From Akkermansiaceae bacterium (lineage in GTDB: Bacteria > Verrucomicrobiota > Verrucomicrobiia > Verrucomicrobiales > Akkermansiaceae): 39,882 nt of DNA. Shown here piece after piece: positions 15,265 to 25,294 of this stretch. How positions within the stretch are numbered: position 1 is the first letter of the stretch; each line of letters starts with the position of its first letter. The DNA lies in the NCBI GenBank assembly GCA_025457665.1, contig JALOTY010000031.1:1-39882 (forward strand). The letters run 5' to 3'. Made by a program: the position numbers and the translations under genes. Under the pieces are notes generated by a model. That model was not told the DNA's origin, ran no database searches, and worked only from the letters and a program-made list of their open reading frames with translations.

Positions 15265-18200
15265 ATGAAATTGCAAGCCAACCCATTCCTCTTGGTCTCC
15301 GCTGTCTTCAGCGTCACCGCCACCGCACACGCGGCTCCGCTGCTGACCGACAATTTCGACGTCGCGAATTACGACGCGTCCACCTTCAACAACAATCTTG
15401 CCACCACCCAGGGTGCCCCGTTCGCGCCGATCACCTACTCGGTCTTCGCCCCCGGCGGCGGCTACACCGCCCAGCACAGCAACGGCGGCAACATGATTGT
15501 GGTCGGCAATGGTGGCATCCCCGGCGGTCGCGCCAGCCTCAACCGCAACTTCGCGATCGAGGCCAACTACGCCGACAAGCCCCTTTCGGTCTCCTTCAAC
15601 CTCGACGAAGTGTCCGACCCCGGCGATCCCTCGGTCTGGGGCCACTTCGGCCTCGGCAGCAGCCAGAACGGCGACTTCTTCGGCACCGACTTCGCGATGT
15701 TCTTCCGCTCCAACGGCCAGTGGCAGACCCGCGACAACAATCCGCCCGCCGACCTCGGCACCGGCAGCTACGCCGACGGCGACCTGATCACCTTCGTCTT
15801 CTCCAACACCGCCGGCACCGGCTCCGCCTTCAACGGCAACGGCAGCAAGGTCACGATCACCGTGGGTGCCGCGGCCCCCGTCACCTACACGCTCGCCCAA
15901 CTCACCGTCGCTGACGGCTTCCTGACCTGGGGCGGCTTCACCTACGGCGCTTTCTCGGTGATGGCTATCGACAACCTGTCCGTGGACATGGACGCCACCT
16001 TCCCGGCGGGCGAAGGTTTCGTCTGGTCCGGCGCGGTCAATGCCAACTGGGACGAGACCACCGCGAACTGGAGCAACGTGAATTTGTTCACCAAGTGGTT
16101 CAACCATCCCGGCACACCCAACAACGCCGTCTTCGACGCCACCGGCTCCGCCCAGCCCAACGTCACCCTTGCCTTGAGCCGACCCCTGGAAGTCGGCACC
16201 CTCACCTTCGACACCGCCGGCTACACCCTCAGCGGATCGGCCACGCTCGGCGAATCGACGAATATCGTCACCAATGCCAACGCCACCATTTCCGCCGCGC
16301 TCAATGGCGGAGTGAGCCTCACCAAGTCCGGCCTCTCCACCCTCACGCTCACCGCCAGCAATTCCTACTCCGGCTCCACCACGATCAATCAAGGAACCCT
16401 TGAAATCACTTCCACCGGCAAGATTTATGGTGCCGGTTACACGAACTCGCCGGTGGTCACGGTCGCCAATGGCACCACCCTGCGGGTCAACAATTGGAAC
16501 TATGATGCGCCGGGCAGTCTGGGTGCCTTGGATTTCGCGCGGGAACGCCTCGTCGTGAACGGCGGCACCATCGAACACGCGGGAAACTCCAATGACAATG
16601 GCGGCGCCGCTGGCCGCAACCTCACCGTCGGCACCGGCGGAGCGACGCTGAAATCCACCACAGCCGGGCAGATCTGGACCATCGTGGAGAACGGAATCTA
16701 CGGGCCTCTCATCAACGACAACGGCCTGACCTTGGGCGGCGCGGGCGATGGCGTGATTGGCAAAGCGATCACCGGAATCGGCTCCTTGACCAAGACTGAC
16801 TCCGGCACCTGGAGCTTGACCGGGGCCAACACCTACACCGGCAACACCACGGTCGATGGGGGCACGCTTTCCCTGTCCTCCCCCTCGCTCGACAACGCCT
16901 CGTCCGTGATCATCGGCACCACCCCCGGTGCCACCATGAATCTCAACTTCACCGGCTACGACATCGTCAGCGGTCTTCAAATCAACGGCTCCGGTCCCTT
17001 GCCTGCTGGTGCTTACAATTCCAGCCACCCGACCTACGGTTCCTATTTCACCGGCTCGGGCACGCTGGTCGTCGCCCCGGCGGGCAACGGCACGTGGACC
17101 TCGCTCGTCGATGGCAACTGGGAAAATCCCGCCAATTGGTTGGCCGGCACGGTCGCCTATGGAGCCGACAGCACCGCCACCTTCAACGCCGCCAGCGGGG
17201 CCACCGTCACCCTTGCCGGCCCATTGACGATCGGCAATCTCGCCTTCGATACCTCCGATTACACCCTTGCCGGTGCCGCGCTCACGTTGGACGCCGCGGG
17301 GACACCGACCATCAATGTTGGCGCCGGCCGCAGCGCCACCGTTTCCGCCAACGTTGCCGGGTCGTTCGGTCTCGAGAAAACCGGCGCTGGCACTCTGGTC
17401 CTCGCTGGAGTCAAGTCCTACACCGGCGGAACGATCGTCACTGGAGGCACCTTGGAGATCGCTGGGGCCAACAGCGGCAATGCCACCATCCACGGTTCCG
17501 TTTTCGTCGATACGGGTGCTACTCTCACCTTTACCGGAGGCGACGGCACCGGCTTCGGCTACTTCAACAATCCGGTCACCTCGATCACCGTTGATGGCGG
17601 CACTATCAATGCCGTCAGCGGTTCGCATCTCGGCTTCGGTCCGTTCATGACCATGATACTCGACAACGGAGGGAGCCTGCAAGGTTCCTGGCAGTGGAAT
17701 GGCGACGGACTGCTCGCATTCTCCAGCTATGGCGATGTCACCAACACGATCAGCGGATCAGTAACCCTCCGGCCGGACAACAGTGCGAATCACACCTTCT
17801 TCGTGGACGACGGAGCCTCCGCCACCGACCTCCAGGTGGACGCCAATCTTTCTGACTTTTGGCCAGCCCAATCATGGGGACGCTCAGGCTTGGTGAAAGC
17901 CGGCCCTGGCACCATGGTGCTCTCCGGTAACAACACCTACGACAGCAACACGGTGGTCAATGATGGCCTGCTCGAAGTCAGCCCCTCCTCCGGTCTGCGC
18001 TTCCTTCCGGAAGGAAACGGCATCAACAACTCGGTCTCCGGTTCCGGTTCCGGCTCGCTCTCCTTCCTCGGCACCGTTGATCTCGACCTCGGTATCGCGA
18101 ACACCACCGCTGGCAACGTCTGGAACCTTTTCAACCTCGCCAGCTTCTCCACGGCTCCCGATCTTTCCGGCATCGCCGGAGTCACCAGCACGCTCGGTGC

Positions 18201-18678
18201 CTTCACCGAAGTTTCGCCGGGCGTCTGGGAACTCGCCGTCACCGGTGCCAAGTGGGTCTTCACCGAATCTAACGGAAACCTCGCTTACGTGATCGCCACC
18301 AACGACTACGAAAACTGGGGCGCCCTCTATGGTCTCGCCGCCGGCAGCGAAGCGGGCGACCTCGACAACGACGGACTGACCAACGAAGAGGAATATGCCT
18401 TCGGCCTCATCCCGAACAGCGGCTCCTCGGTCAACCCCATCGTCGTTCCCTTCGACAAGACCACCGGCACTTTCAGCTACACCCGTCGTGCCACCCCGAC
18501 CAGCACCGGCCTGAGCTACACCGTCTGGACATCGACCGACCTCGGCACCTGGACCCAGGACACCGGGGCCACCGAGGGCACCATCACCACCAGCGGCGAA
18601 GTCCAGACTGTCCCCGTCACCATCAGTCCTTCCCTCCTCAGCAATCCCAGACTCTTCATCCAGGTTCGCGCCGACTGA
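15265..18678 (+). CDS. Autotransporter-associated beta-strand repeat giant (copy 2) with N-terminal module C
   Basis: This 1137-residue protein has a signal peptide MKLQANPFLLVSAVFSVTATAHA. Residues ~24-245 are the body of a PEP-CTERM protein like those at 13812 and 18716 (LLTDNFDVANYDASTFNNN to DNLSVDMD), cut exactly where the IPEP tail would begin. PATR repeats follow near residues 352, 508, 703 and 876. The C-terminal domain with DLDNDGLTNEEEYAFG (~1030) ends LFIQVRAD. From about residue 250 it parallels the protein at 10542-13763; sampled DNA stretches look 75-80% identical. There is no beta-barrel. Its function is unknown; a surface-fibre or polysaccharide-binding role is a guess from the fold. 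A TCTAACGG variant is at 18268. Confidence 0.88.
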   Translation: MKLQANPFLLVSAVFSVTATAHAAPLLTDNFDVANYDASTFNNNLATTQGAPFAPITYSVFAPGGGYTAQHSNGGNMIVVGNGGIPGGRASLNRNFAIEANYADKPLSVSFNLDEVSDPGDPSVWGHFGLGSSQNGDFFGTDFAMFFRSNGQWQTRDNNPPADLGTGSYADGDLITFVFSNTAGTGSAFNGNGSKVTITVGAAAPVTYTLAQLTVADGFLTWGGFTYGAFSVMAIDNLSVDMDATFPAGEGFVWSGAVNANWDETTANWSNVNLFTKWFNHPGTPNNAVFDATGSAQPNVTLALSRPLEVGTLTFDTAGYTLSGSATLGESTNIVTNANATISAALNGGVSLTKSGLSTLTLTASNSYSGSTTINQGTLEITSTGKIYGAGYTNSPVVTVANGTTLRVNNWNYDAPGSLGALDFARERLVVNGGTIEHAGNSNDNGGAAGRNLTVGTGGATLKSTTAGQIWTIVENGIYGPLINDNGLTLGGAGDGVIGKAITGIGSLTKTDSGTWSLTGANTYTGNTTVDGGTLSLSSPSLDNASSVIIGTTPGATMNLNFTGYDIVSGLQINGSGPLPAGAYNSSHPTYGSYFTGSGTLVVAPAGNGTWTSLVDGNWENPANWLAGTVAYGADSTATFNAASGATVTLAGPLTIGNLAFDTSDYTLAGAALTLDAAGTPTINVGAGRSATVSANVAGSFGLEKTGAGTLVLAGVKSYTGGTIVTGGTLEIAGANSGNATIHGSVFVDTGATLTFTGGDGTGFGYFNNPVTSITVDGGTINAVSGSHLGFGPFMTMILDNGGSLQGSWQWNGDGLLAFSSYGDVTNTISGSVTLRPDNSANHTFFVDDGASATDLQVDANLSDFWPAQSWGRSGLVKAGPGTMVLSGNNTYDSNTVVNDGLLEVSPSSGLRFLPEGNGINNSVSGSGSGSLSFLGTVDLDLGIANTTAGNVWNLFNLASFSTAPDLSGIAGVTSTLGAFTEVSPGVWELAVTGAKWVFTESNGNLAYVIATNDYENWGALYGLAAGSEAGDLDNDGLTNEEEYAFGLIPNSGSSVNPIVVPFDKTTGTFSYTRRATPTSTGLSYTVWTSTDLGTWTQDTGATEGTITTSGEVQTVPVTISPSLLSNPRLFIQVRAD

Positions 18679-18715
18679 GTCTTTGTTTATTCAACCGTCC
18701 ACCTCCCATAAAGAC

Positions 18716-19501
18716 ATGAAAAAACACCCCATCGCATTCGTCCTGATCACTGTTGGGTTCATCGCTACCAGTTCCGCCACCACGCTGCTGCTCGCGGACA
18801 ATTTCAACGACAACCCGAACGGCGACGCATCAACCTTCAACAACAACCTGGCCTCAACCCAAACGGGCCTCCTTGCCACGACCACATATTCTGTCCAAGG
18901 AGCGGCCTGGACCGCCCAGCACAGCAATGGAAACCGCCTGTTGGTCGCTACCTCCAACAGTTGGGAGGGCAACGGCAGCGTCAGCTTGAACAACAATTTC
19001 GCCGTCCAGGCGAACGCCGCGAACCAACCGCTCCAAATCTCTTTCAACATCGAAGAGTCGGCGGCCTACCCGTCCACCGACCGCTGGGTCCAATTCAATG
19101 TTGGAAGCTCACAGCACCTTGACGTTGGAAACGGTGGCGTCGGTGTCGGCATCATCTTTCGCGTCAATGGCGCAGCTGAGACCACGACGGGTGCCGCCGG
19201 AACATGGGCCGCCTCCGACCTCATTACCATTACCCTCACCAACACGGCGGGTACCGGCTCCGCATTCAATGGGAATGGTTCGAAAGCCACCGTTTCAGTA
19301 GGTGCCACCAATTTCGGCACCTTTACCCTCGCCCAACAGACCAACGCCTTCCTTACGTTCAGCGCTTTCAACTATGGCAACGACCAGTTTGGCCTGGGCA
19401 CATTCGACAACCTGAGTGTGTCCCTCATCCCCGAGCCGTCTGCTGCCCTCCTCGCTGGTCTCGGTCTTCTCGGCTTTCTGCGCCGTCGGCGCTCGCATTG
19501 A
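18716..19501 (+). CDS. PEP-CTERM sorting domain protein (module C, copy 2)
   Basis: This 261-residue paralogue of the protein at 13812 has a signal peptide (MKKHPIAFVLITVGFIATSSA), body TTLLLADNFNDNPNGDASTFNNN, and tail IPEPSAALLAGLGLLGFLRRRRSH. The ATG at 18716 was chosen because the signal peptide starts there; an earlier TTG-initiated frame overlaps the spacer. It lies 37 nt after the second repeat giant. The body resembles the N-terminal module of that giant, so the same fold occurs in both adjacent products, one with and one without the sorting tail. A double-hairpin terminator follows. Confidence 0.9.
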   Translation: MKKHPIAFVLITVGFIATSSATTLLLADNFNDNPNGDASTFNNNLASTQTGLLATTTYSVQGAAWTAQHSNGNRLLVATSNSWEGNGSVSLNNNFAVQANAANQPLQISFNIEESAAYPSTDRWVQFNVGSSQHLDVGNGGVGVGIIFRVNGAAETTTGAAGTWAASDLITITLTNTAGTGSAFNGNGSKATVSVGATNFGTFTLAQQTNAFLTFSAFNYGNDQFGLGTFDNLSVSLIPEPSAALLAGLGLLGFLRRRRSH

Positions 19502-19536
19502 GATCCGCCCCGGCATTTGAGAGAGAACAGACACCT

Positions 19537-19603
19537 TTTGCCCTGGAGGGGGCAAATCCATAGGGCGGTGCGCGGTATTGGGTTTCCGCTCACCGCCCTT
19601 TTT
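19537..19603 (+). terminator. Double-hairpin terminator, copy 2
   Basis: TTTGCCC/GGGCAAA (19537-19556) is followed by GGGCGGTGCGCGG pairing with CCGCTCACCGCCC (19563-19575 with 19586-19598, one mismatch) and TTTTT. It parallels the structure at 14676-14741 in order, spacing and loop sequence (TGGGTTT). This supports descent of the two modules from one duplication. Confidence 0.85.
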
Positions 19604-19701
19604 CACAAGCGGCTGCCTCCTTCACGAAGATTCCCGAAAGAACATCTCTCCCCCACCTTTAAATCCCCGGCCCAGGAGTCCGAGTTCGCACCTGCCTTTT
19701 C

Positions 19702-22700
19702 ATGAAGTCCACTCTCGTCGCCTCGCTTCCAGCCCTGCTTTGCTCGGTCGCCCTTGCGATCACCCCGTCCGCTCTCCGCTGCGAAAACCGCGTCGAGCCG
19801 CGGGGCATCGATGTCTCCGAGCCACGCCTTTCCTGGATGCTCGATGCCGGCAGTCAGACCGCTTATCAGATCGAGGTCGCGGGCCTCTGGGATTCCGGCA
19901 AGATCGCATCGGACCAATCCGTGGCGGTCGAGTATGCCGGCCCCGCGTTGAAGTCGCAGAAGCGCTACGAATGGCGCGTGCGAGCCTGGGACCAGGATGG
20001 CAAGCCCGGCGAGTGGAGCCCGCGCGCGAGCTTCGTGACCGGCGTGCTCGGCGAGTCGTGGCGGGGAAAGTGGATCACCGATGGCGAAACCTCCGGCCCG
20101 CTCAAAGGGATCGGCTATCATGCCGGGGAGACTTCGACGGACGAAACGAAGTGGGTGCAGGTGGACCTCGGAGAGAAGTTTCCCATCGAGGCGGTGGTTC
20201 TGGAATCCCCGCGCCACGAGAACCAGGACAGCTTCGGCTTTCCCATCCGCTACCGCGTGGAGGGCTCGAATGACCCGAACTTCGCCTCTCCAGTGACGAT
20301 CGCGGATCTCACCCGCGTCGATGCGCCGAATCCCGGGAAAGGCACGGTGACCCACCGCGCCAAGGCGACGGTCCGCTACGTGCGCGTCACCGCCACGAAG
20401 CTCTATCCTTGGAACGGAAAATTCTGTTTCGCCCTGAGCGAACTGCGCGTCCTGTCAGGCGGCAGGAACGCCGCGTCGGGTCGCCCGGTGAGCTTCAAGG
20501 ACACGGTCGATCATTACGGCTGGCATCACGCCGCCTTGACCGATGGCACCGGCGTCGAGCCGCGCGGCATGCCGGTTTTCAAACGTGAGCTGGCCGTGGA
20601 CAAGGAGATCGCCGAAGCCGTGCTGAGCGTCTGCGGGTTGGGCCACTACGAGTTGTTTCTCAACGGCAGCAAAGTCGGCGACGACCTGCTCGCGCCCGGC
20701 TGGTCGAACTATCGCAAAGTCTGCCTCTATGACACCTTCGATCTAACAAAAGAACTGCGCAGCGGCGCGAACGAGCTGCGCGTCATGCTCGGCAACGGCT
20801 TCTTCAACATCCCCGGCGGACGCTACGTGAAACTGCAAACCTCCTTCGGCCAGCCGATGTTCACCCTGCAAATGCGCCTGCGTTTCACCGACGGCACGGA
20901 ACAAACCATCCTCAGCGACGAGTCGTGGAAAACCGCCAGCGGCCCGATCACCTTCTCCTGCGTCTATGGCGGCGAGGATTACGACGCGCGCCTCGAAGAC
21001 CGGCTCGATGATGAAACCGCGTGGAGCCCTGCCAAAGTGGTGGACGGCCCCGGCGGCACGCTGACCGGCCTCTCGCAAGCCGCCGAACCGATCGGCGCGA
21101 TCGAGACCCTGAAGGCGGTGAAGGTGAACCGAATCGGCAAGAACCTCCTCGTCTGCGATTTCGGCCAGAACGCGTCCTTCATGCCGCGTCTGAAGGTGAA
21201 AGGCGTGGCCGGAGCTTCAGTGAAGATGATCCCGGCCGAGCTGTTAGACGGAGATGGTCGGATCTCCGATCCGATGTGCGGCGGCAATTCGTTCTACACC
21301 TACACGCTCAAGGGCGACGCGAAGGGCGAGACCTGGTTTCCCCAGTTCTTCTATCGCGGCGGCCGCTACTTGCAGGTGGAGTTGAGCGCGCCGGAAGGCA
21401 AGCCCTTGCCCGAAATCACCTCGCTCGAAAGCGTGGTCGTCCACAGCAAGGCAAAACCCGCGGGCGACTTCGCTTGCTCGAACGATTTGTTCAACCGCAT
21501 CCGCACCCTCATCCGCTGGGCCCAGCGCAGCAACCTGATGAGTGTGATCACCGATTGTCCCCACCGCGAAAAGCTCGGCTGGCTGGAGCAATACCACCTT
21601 CACGGCTACGCGCTGCGCTACGAGTGGGACATGGCATCGATGTTTGTCAAAGGCATGGGCGACATGGCCCAGGCCCAGCTCGACAATGGCCTCGTCCCCG
21701 ACATCGCGCCGGAATACACGGTCTTCGACGGCGGTTTCCGCGACTCCCCGGAGTGGGGCTCGTCCTTCGTCATCGTGCCTTGGCAGCAATACGAATCCAC
21801 CGGCGACACCTCGCTGCTGGTCACTTACTACGACCGGATGAAGCGCTACTGCGACTACCTCCAGTCGCGGTCGCAGGACCTCATCGTCTCGCACGGACTC
21901 GGTGACTGGTACGACATCGGCCCCAACCCGCCCGGCGTCTCGCAATTGACACCGCTGGACGTGACCGCCACCGCCTACTTCTTCCGCTGTGCCGACATCA
22001 TCTCGCGCACGGCGACCTTGTTGGGGAAGACCGAAGATGCGGAGAATTACGCCGCGCTGGCCACCCGGATTCGCACGGCCTTCAACAAGAAGTTCTGGAA
22101 CGAGGAGGCAGGCGTTTTTTCCACCGGCTCCCAATGTGCCAACGCCATTCCCCTGGTGATGGGCATCGCCGAACCTCACATGCGCGCCCGCGCTCTCGAT
22201 GCCATCGTCAAGGATGTCGAAGCCAAAGGCCTGACCGCCGGCGATGTCGGTTTCCACTACCTCCTCCGCGCACTCTACGAAGGCGGCCGCTCGGATGTCA
22301 TTTACGCGATGAACAACCAGTCGGACAAACCCGGCTACGGCTACCAACTCAAGGCGGGCGCGACTGCTCTCACGGAAGCCTGGAATGCCGAGGTCCGCTC
22401 CTCCCACAACCACTTCATGCTCGGCCACCTCACCGAATGGCTCTACGCCGGCCTCGGCGGCATCCAGCTCGACACCGCCGTTCCGGGATGGAAAAAGTTC
22501 ATCATCAAACCGGCCATCGTCGGCGATCTGACCTGGGTGAAAACGCACTACGACTCCCCCTATGGCCGAATCGTCAGCCACTGGAAACGCAGCGGCCGCG
22601 ATGTCACCATGGATGTCGTCGTTCCCGCCAACAGTAGCGCCACGGTCGTCACTCCGGACGGCAACCGTCACCAAGCCGGTCCAGGCAGACATCGGTTCAC

Positions 22701-22716
22701 GGCTTCCATGCCGTGA
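19702..22716 (+). CDS. GH78 alpha-L-rhamnosidase, exported
   Basis: This 1004-residue protein has a signal peptide (MKSTLVASLPALLCSVALA) and an N-terminal Fn3-like domain (~20-115, YEWRVRAWDQDGKPGEWSPRASFVTG). An inserted F5/8-type-C-like carbohydrate-binding domain (~145-255, WVQVDLGEKFPIEAVVLES) follows, then the rhamnosidase N domain (GLGHYELFLNGSKVGDDLLAPGW), concanavalin-like domain, (alpha/alpha)6 barrel and C-terminal beta-sandwich. The TDCPHREKLGWLEQ box at 617-630 corresponds to the family TDCPQRDERLGW box; Glu623 is a candidate general acid. Glu892 in ALTEAWNA is a candidate general base. It should release terminal L-rhamnose by inversion, in the periplasm or outside. It precedes a fucosidase-like gene by 77 nt. 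CTGTTAGA lies in frame at 21241. Confidence 0.92.
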   Translation: MKSTLVASLPALLCSVALAITPSALRCENRVEPRGIDVSEPRLSWMLDAGSQTAYQIEVAGLWDSGKIASDQSVAVEYAGPALKSQKRYEWRVRAWDQDGKPGEWSPRASFVTGVLGESWRGKWITDGETSGPLKGIGYHAGETSTDETKWVQVDLGEKFPIEAVVLESPRHENQDSFGFPIRYRVEGSNDPNFASPVTIADLTRVDAPNPGKGTVTHRAKATVRYVRVTATKLYPWNGKFCFALSELRVLSGGRNAASGRPVSFKDTVDHYGWHHAALTDGTGVEPRGMPVFKRELAVDKEIAEAVLSVCGLGHYELFLNGSKVGDDLLAPGWSNYRKVCLYDTFDLTKELRSGANELRVMLGNGFFNIPGGRYVKLQTSFGQPMFTLQMRLRFTDGTEQTILSDESWKTASGPITFSCVYGGEDYDARLEDRLDDETAWSPAKVVDGPGGTLTGLSQAAEPIGAIETLKAVKVNRIGKNLLVCDFGQNASFMPRLKVKGVAGASVKMIPAELLDGDGRISDPMCGGNSFYTYTLKGDAKGETWFPQFFYRGGRYLQVELSAPEGKPLPEITSLESVVVHSKAKPAGDFACSNDLFNRIRTLIRWAQRSNLMSVITDCPHREKLGWLEQYHLHGYALRYEWDMASMFVKGMGDMAQAQLDNGLVPDIAPEYTVFDGGFRDSPEWGSSFVIVPWQQYESTGDTSLLVTYYDRMKRYCDYLQSRSQDLIVSHGLGDWYDIGPNPPGVSQLTPLDVTATAYFFRCADIISRTATLLGKTEDAENYAALATRIRTAFNKKFWNEEAGVFSTGSQCANAIPLVMGIAEPHMRARALDAIVKDVEAKGLTAGDVGFHYLLRALYEGGRSDVIYAMNNQSDKPGYGYQLKAGATALTEAWNAEVRSSHNHFMLGHLTEWLYAGLGGIQLDTAVPGWKKFIIKPAIVGDLTWVKTHYDSPYGRIVSHWKRSGRDVTMDVVVPANSSATVVTPDGNRHQAGPGRHRFTASMP

Positions 22717-22793
22717 CTTGATGCCCAGGGCTCACCCGACTCCTCGTCTTCGACTTCACCGAGTTTCCATCCACCATCATCCACTGATCGCTT

Positions 22794-25274
22794 ATGCTCC
22801 CATGGTCTTTCCGAATCCTGTCCATCCTGACCTGCCTCACGGCCGGGGTGCTCGATCCACTGCGTGCCGCAGATCCTTCGTGGGAAATCCTGTCGATCCA
22901 CAAGGTCGATGTCCCAGCATCGGGGACGATCTGGCAACAACCCGTGATCGAACCGCGTCCGGGCTGCGGACTGGTGAAAACCGGCCCCGGAACCCTCGCC
23001 ATCACCGGTGCCCTCAAGCTCGGCGGCTTCATCACTGTCGAACAAGGCATTCTCGATCTTTCCCGCTGCGAGCCAGCGCCCGGCTTGAAATTCAATGTCG
23101 CGGAAGGCGCGGGACTCAAGTTGCCGCCGGGCCAAGCGGTTCCCTGCGACGCGCTCTTTTTCTCCGACGAGAAACAAACTCCCGGCACCTGGGGCGGCAA
23201 GGGCAGCGTCGACGCGAAGAAGGCCGACTTCGAATCGCCATCGATCAGCGGCGGCACCCTCGTCGTGAAGGACACCGGCCTTTCCGCCCGTGAACGATGG
23301 AAGCGGATGAAATACGGCTTCTTTGTCCACTACGTGAACGACGGCAACGGCCACACCACCTTGAACATCGACGGCAGCCCGACCTCCGCCGGAGCCGATT
23401 ACATCGCCGACAGCTTCGACGCCGCGGGCTTCGCCGACGACATCGCCTCCATGGGTGTCGAGTATCTCATCTTCACCGCCTGGCACTCGAACTTCCACCC
23501 TCTCTTCAACAGCGCTGCCGTCGATCGTGTTCCAGCCCATGAGCGACCGCGCATCAAGACGCCGAAGACCGATATGTTAGGCCGCATGGTCTCCGCCGTC
23601 CGTGCCAAGGGAGTGCGCGTCCTCTTCTACTGCCACCCAGGCCAGCAGCTTTTCTGGGGCGAGGACTGGAACCGCTTCATGGAGGAAATCCACGGCGAAA
23701 TGATCGACCGCTATGACATCGATGGCTTCTTCGTCGATGAAAACGACCCCGGTGGAAACAGCGACATCCACATCGACTTCCATCGGATGGAGCGCGCCAT
23801 TCGTTGGCGCAAACCCGATGCCGTATTGATCCAGAATTTCTACGGGAATCTTTATGCCTTTGATGGAGCGATTGGCGAATCCGGTCCCGCCAGTCCCAAC
23901 ATGTCTCCGGATATTTCCTGGACCATGCCGAACCCCTACGCCCAGGTGATTTCGAAAACCTGGAGCGCCCAGGTGCCCAAGGTTCCCACTCCCACCCCCG
24001 CCGTCACCCGCAGTCCTGAAGGCATTTTTCGCGCCACCGTGGTCGCGGCGGGATCCTGCATCGAAGGCGGCGGCTGGGCATGGTCGGCCGGACCCTATCC
24101 CGGCGATGGCACCTGGACCGACCCCGCCACGGGCCAGAAAAAATTCGTCGGACGCTGGGAGGAAGGCGTGCTCGAAGCGATGCAGAAAGCAGGAGCCCTC
24201 ATCGCTCCCATCGCCGAATCGATCAAGAACACCTATCCCAGCACATCATGGCAGCCCAAGGGATCCATCTCCGATCTCCCCTGGGGCGTCGCCACCCGCT
24301 CGCCGGACGACAAAACCGAATACATCCACGTGCTCAAACCCCAGCCCGGCCCGGTTCTAACACTTCCGCCGCCCGACGATGGCAAGACCTTCACCAAAGC
24401 CCGCCTCCTCCCCGGAGGAAAGCCGGTGAAGCTCGAACAATCCGCCACCGGCCTCCGCCTCACGCTGCCCGAAGGCGAAACGTGGAATCCTTTGAACACC
24501 GTGATCGCCATGGACGTGACCGGCAAGGGGCGCTTCAAGGCCCGCACCTTCCGCGCCGATGATCCCGCCGTGATCTTCGGCACCCGCGAGGTCTTCAACA
24601 ACACCGCCACCCAACCCGGCGGCGCGGGATGGATCGAATACCACGGAAACTGGCAGGGCCAATGGCGCGACGGCGGCGAATTCCAGAGCGACATCCACTA
24701 TACCGCCAGCGATGGCGACGCCTTCACCATCCACTTCAATGGCACCGGCGTGATGATGATCGGCAACGGCATGGGCGAAATCGATTTCTCCCTCGATGGA
24801 AAGCCGGTCAAGCGCGTCAACATGGGAGCCACCGGAAACCGGCCTCACGTCGTCGGCATCGACCTCACCGGCCTGCCCAATGGCAAGCACGAGCTCAAGG
24901 GCGTGAAAGTCGGCGGCCCCTACGTCCAAGTGGACATGTTCCGCATCTACAATCCGGCCGGCGGAAACTGGAAGAAGAACGAATCCAACAACTCCATCCG
25001 CAGCACCGACCGCAACGAGGACTTCGTGCAGTTCGAATTCAGCGGCACCGCTGTCCAGTTTCTTGCTCCACAAAGACCAGGGGGCGGCACCATCGAAGTG
25101 TTTCTCAATGGCCAGAGCGTTCGCCAAATCAATCAATATCATGGCACACCCATGAGTGCCTCACCCTTGGTCACTCTCACCGGCCTTGCCCCGGGTCGTC
25201 ACAGTCTTTGTCTAGTGAAAAGACGGGGAAAGTCCATGGACGTCGAAGGGTTCCGGGTCTTTCATCCCTTCTGA
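22794..25274 (+). CDS. GH29-like alpha-L-fucosidase with an N-terminal beta-strand repeat
   Basis: This 826-residue protein has a signal peptide ending near PLRA/ADPSW. Residues ~58-92 (GLVKTGPGTLAITGALKLGG) are one PATR-type strand repeat, unusual on a glycosidase. The catalytic barrel (~165-500) has GH29 hallmarks: MKYGFFVHY, DAAGFADDIASMGVEYLIFTAWH, MVSAVRAKGVRVLFYCHPGQ and YDIDGFFVDEN, where Asp315 aligns with the family nucleophile. The C-terminal part (~600-826) has two related beta-sandwich domains (DAFTIHFNGTGVMMIGNG and DFVQFEFSGTAVQFLAP), probably sugar-binding. Retaining hydrolysis of alpha-L-fucosides is expected from the family, but the sequence is divergent, so another activity is possible. 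It is 20 nt from the next gene and likely co-transcribed with it. Confidence 0.78.
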   Translation: MLPWSFRILSILTCLTAGVLDPLRAADPSWEILSIHKVDVPASGTIWQQPVIEPRPGCGLVKTGPGTLAITGALKLGGFITVEQGILDLSRCEPAPGLKFNVAEGAGLKLPPGQAVPCDALFFSDEKQTPGTWGGKGSVDAKKADFESPSISGGTLVVKDTGLSARERWKRMKYGFFVHYVNDGNGHTTLNIDGSPTSAGADYIADSFDAAGFADDIASMGVEYLIFTAWHSNFHPLFNSAAVDRVPAHERPRIKTPKTDMLGRMVSAVRAKGVRVLFYCHPGQQLFWGEDWNRFMEEIHGEMIDRYDIDGFFVDENDPGGNSDIHIDFHRMERAIRWRKPDAVLIQNFYGNLYAFDGAIGESGPASPNMSPDISWTMPNPYAQVISKTWSAQVPKVPTPTPAVTRSPEGIFRATVVAAGSCIEGGGWAWSAGPYPGDGTWTDPATGQKKFVGRWEEGVLEAMQKAGALIAPIAESIKNTYPSTSWQPKGSISDLPWGVATRSPDDKTEYIHVLKPQPGPVLTLPPPDDGKTFTKARLLPGGKPVKLEQSATGLRLTLPEGETWNPLNTVIAMDVTGKGRFKARTFRADDPAVIFGTREVFNNTATQPGGAGWIEYHGNWQGQWRDGGEFQSDIHYTASDGDAFTIHFNGTGVMMIGNGMGEIDFSLDGKPVKRVNMGATGNRPHVVGIDLTGLPNGKHELKGVKVGGPYVQVDMFRIYNPAGGNWKKNESNNSIRSTDRNEDFVQFEFSGTAVQFLAPQRPGGGTIEVFLNGQSVRQINQYHGTPMSASPLVTLTGLAPGRHSLCLVKRRGKSMDVEGFRVFHPF

Positions 25275-25294
25275 TTTATTCGAACCCTTCGTTC

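Noticed and set aside
15196..17682. Long open frame on the minus strand opposite the second repeat giant
   Set aside because: It arises from the GC-rich, Gly/Thr/Ser-rich coding of the plus strand; the product is low-complexity Gly/Ala/Val/Asp without motifs, and the plus-strand gene has a signal peptide, repeats and a paralogue.
10542..18678. Classical autotransporters
   Set aside because: The PATR repeats are present but neither protein has a C-terminal translocator beta-barrel; both end in the EYAFGL...LFIQVRA domain.
24629..25294. Leftward extension of the metallopeptidase frame into the fucosidase gene
   Set aside because: The extension is Arg/His/Pro/Gln-rich shadow sequence, and a signal peptide begins at the ATG at 25295.
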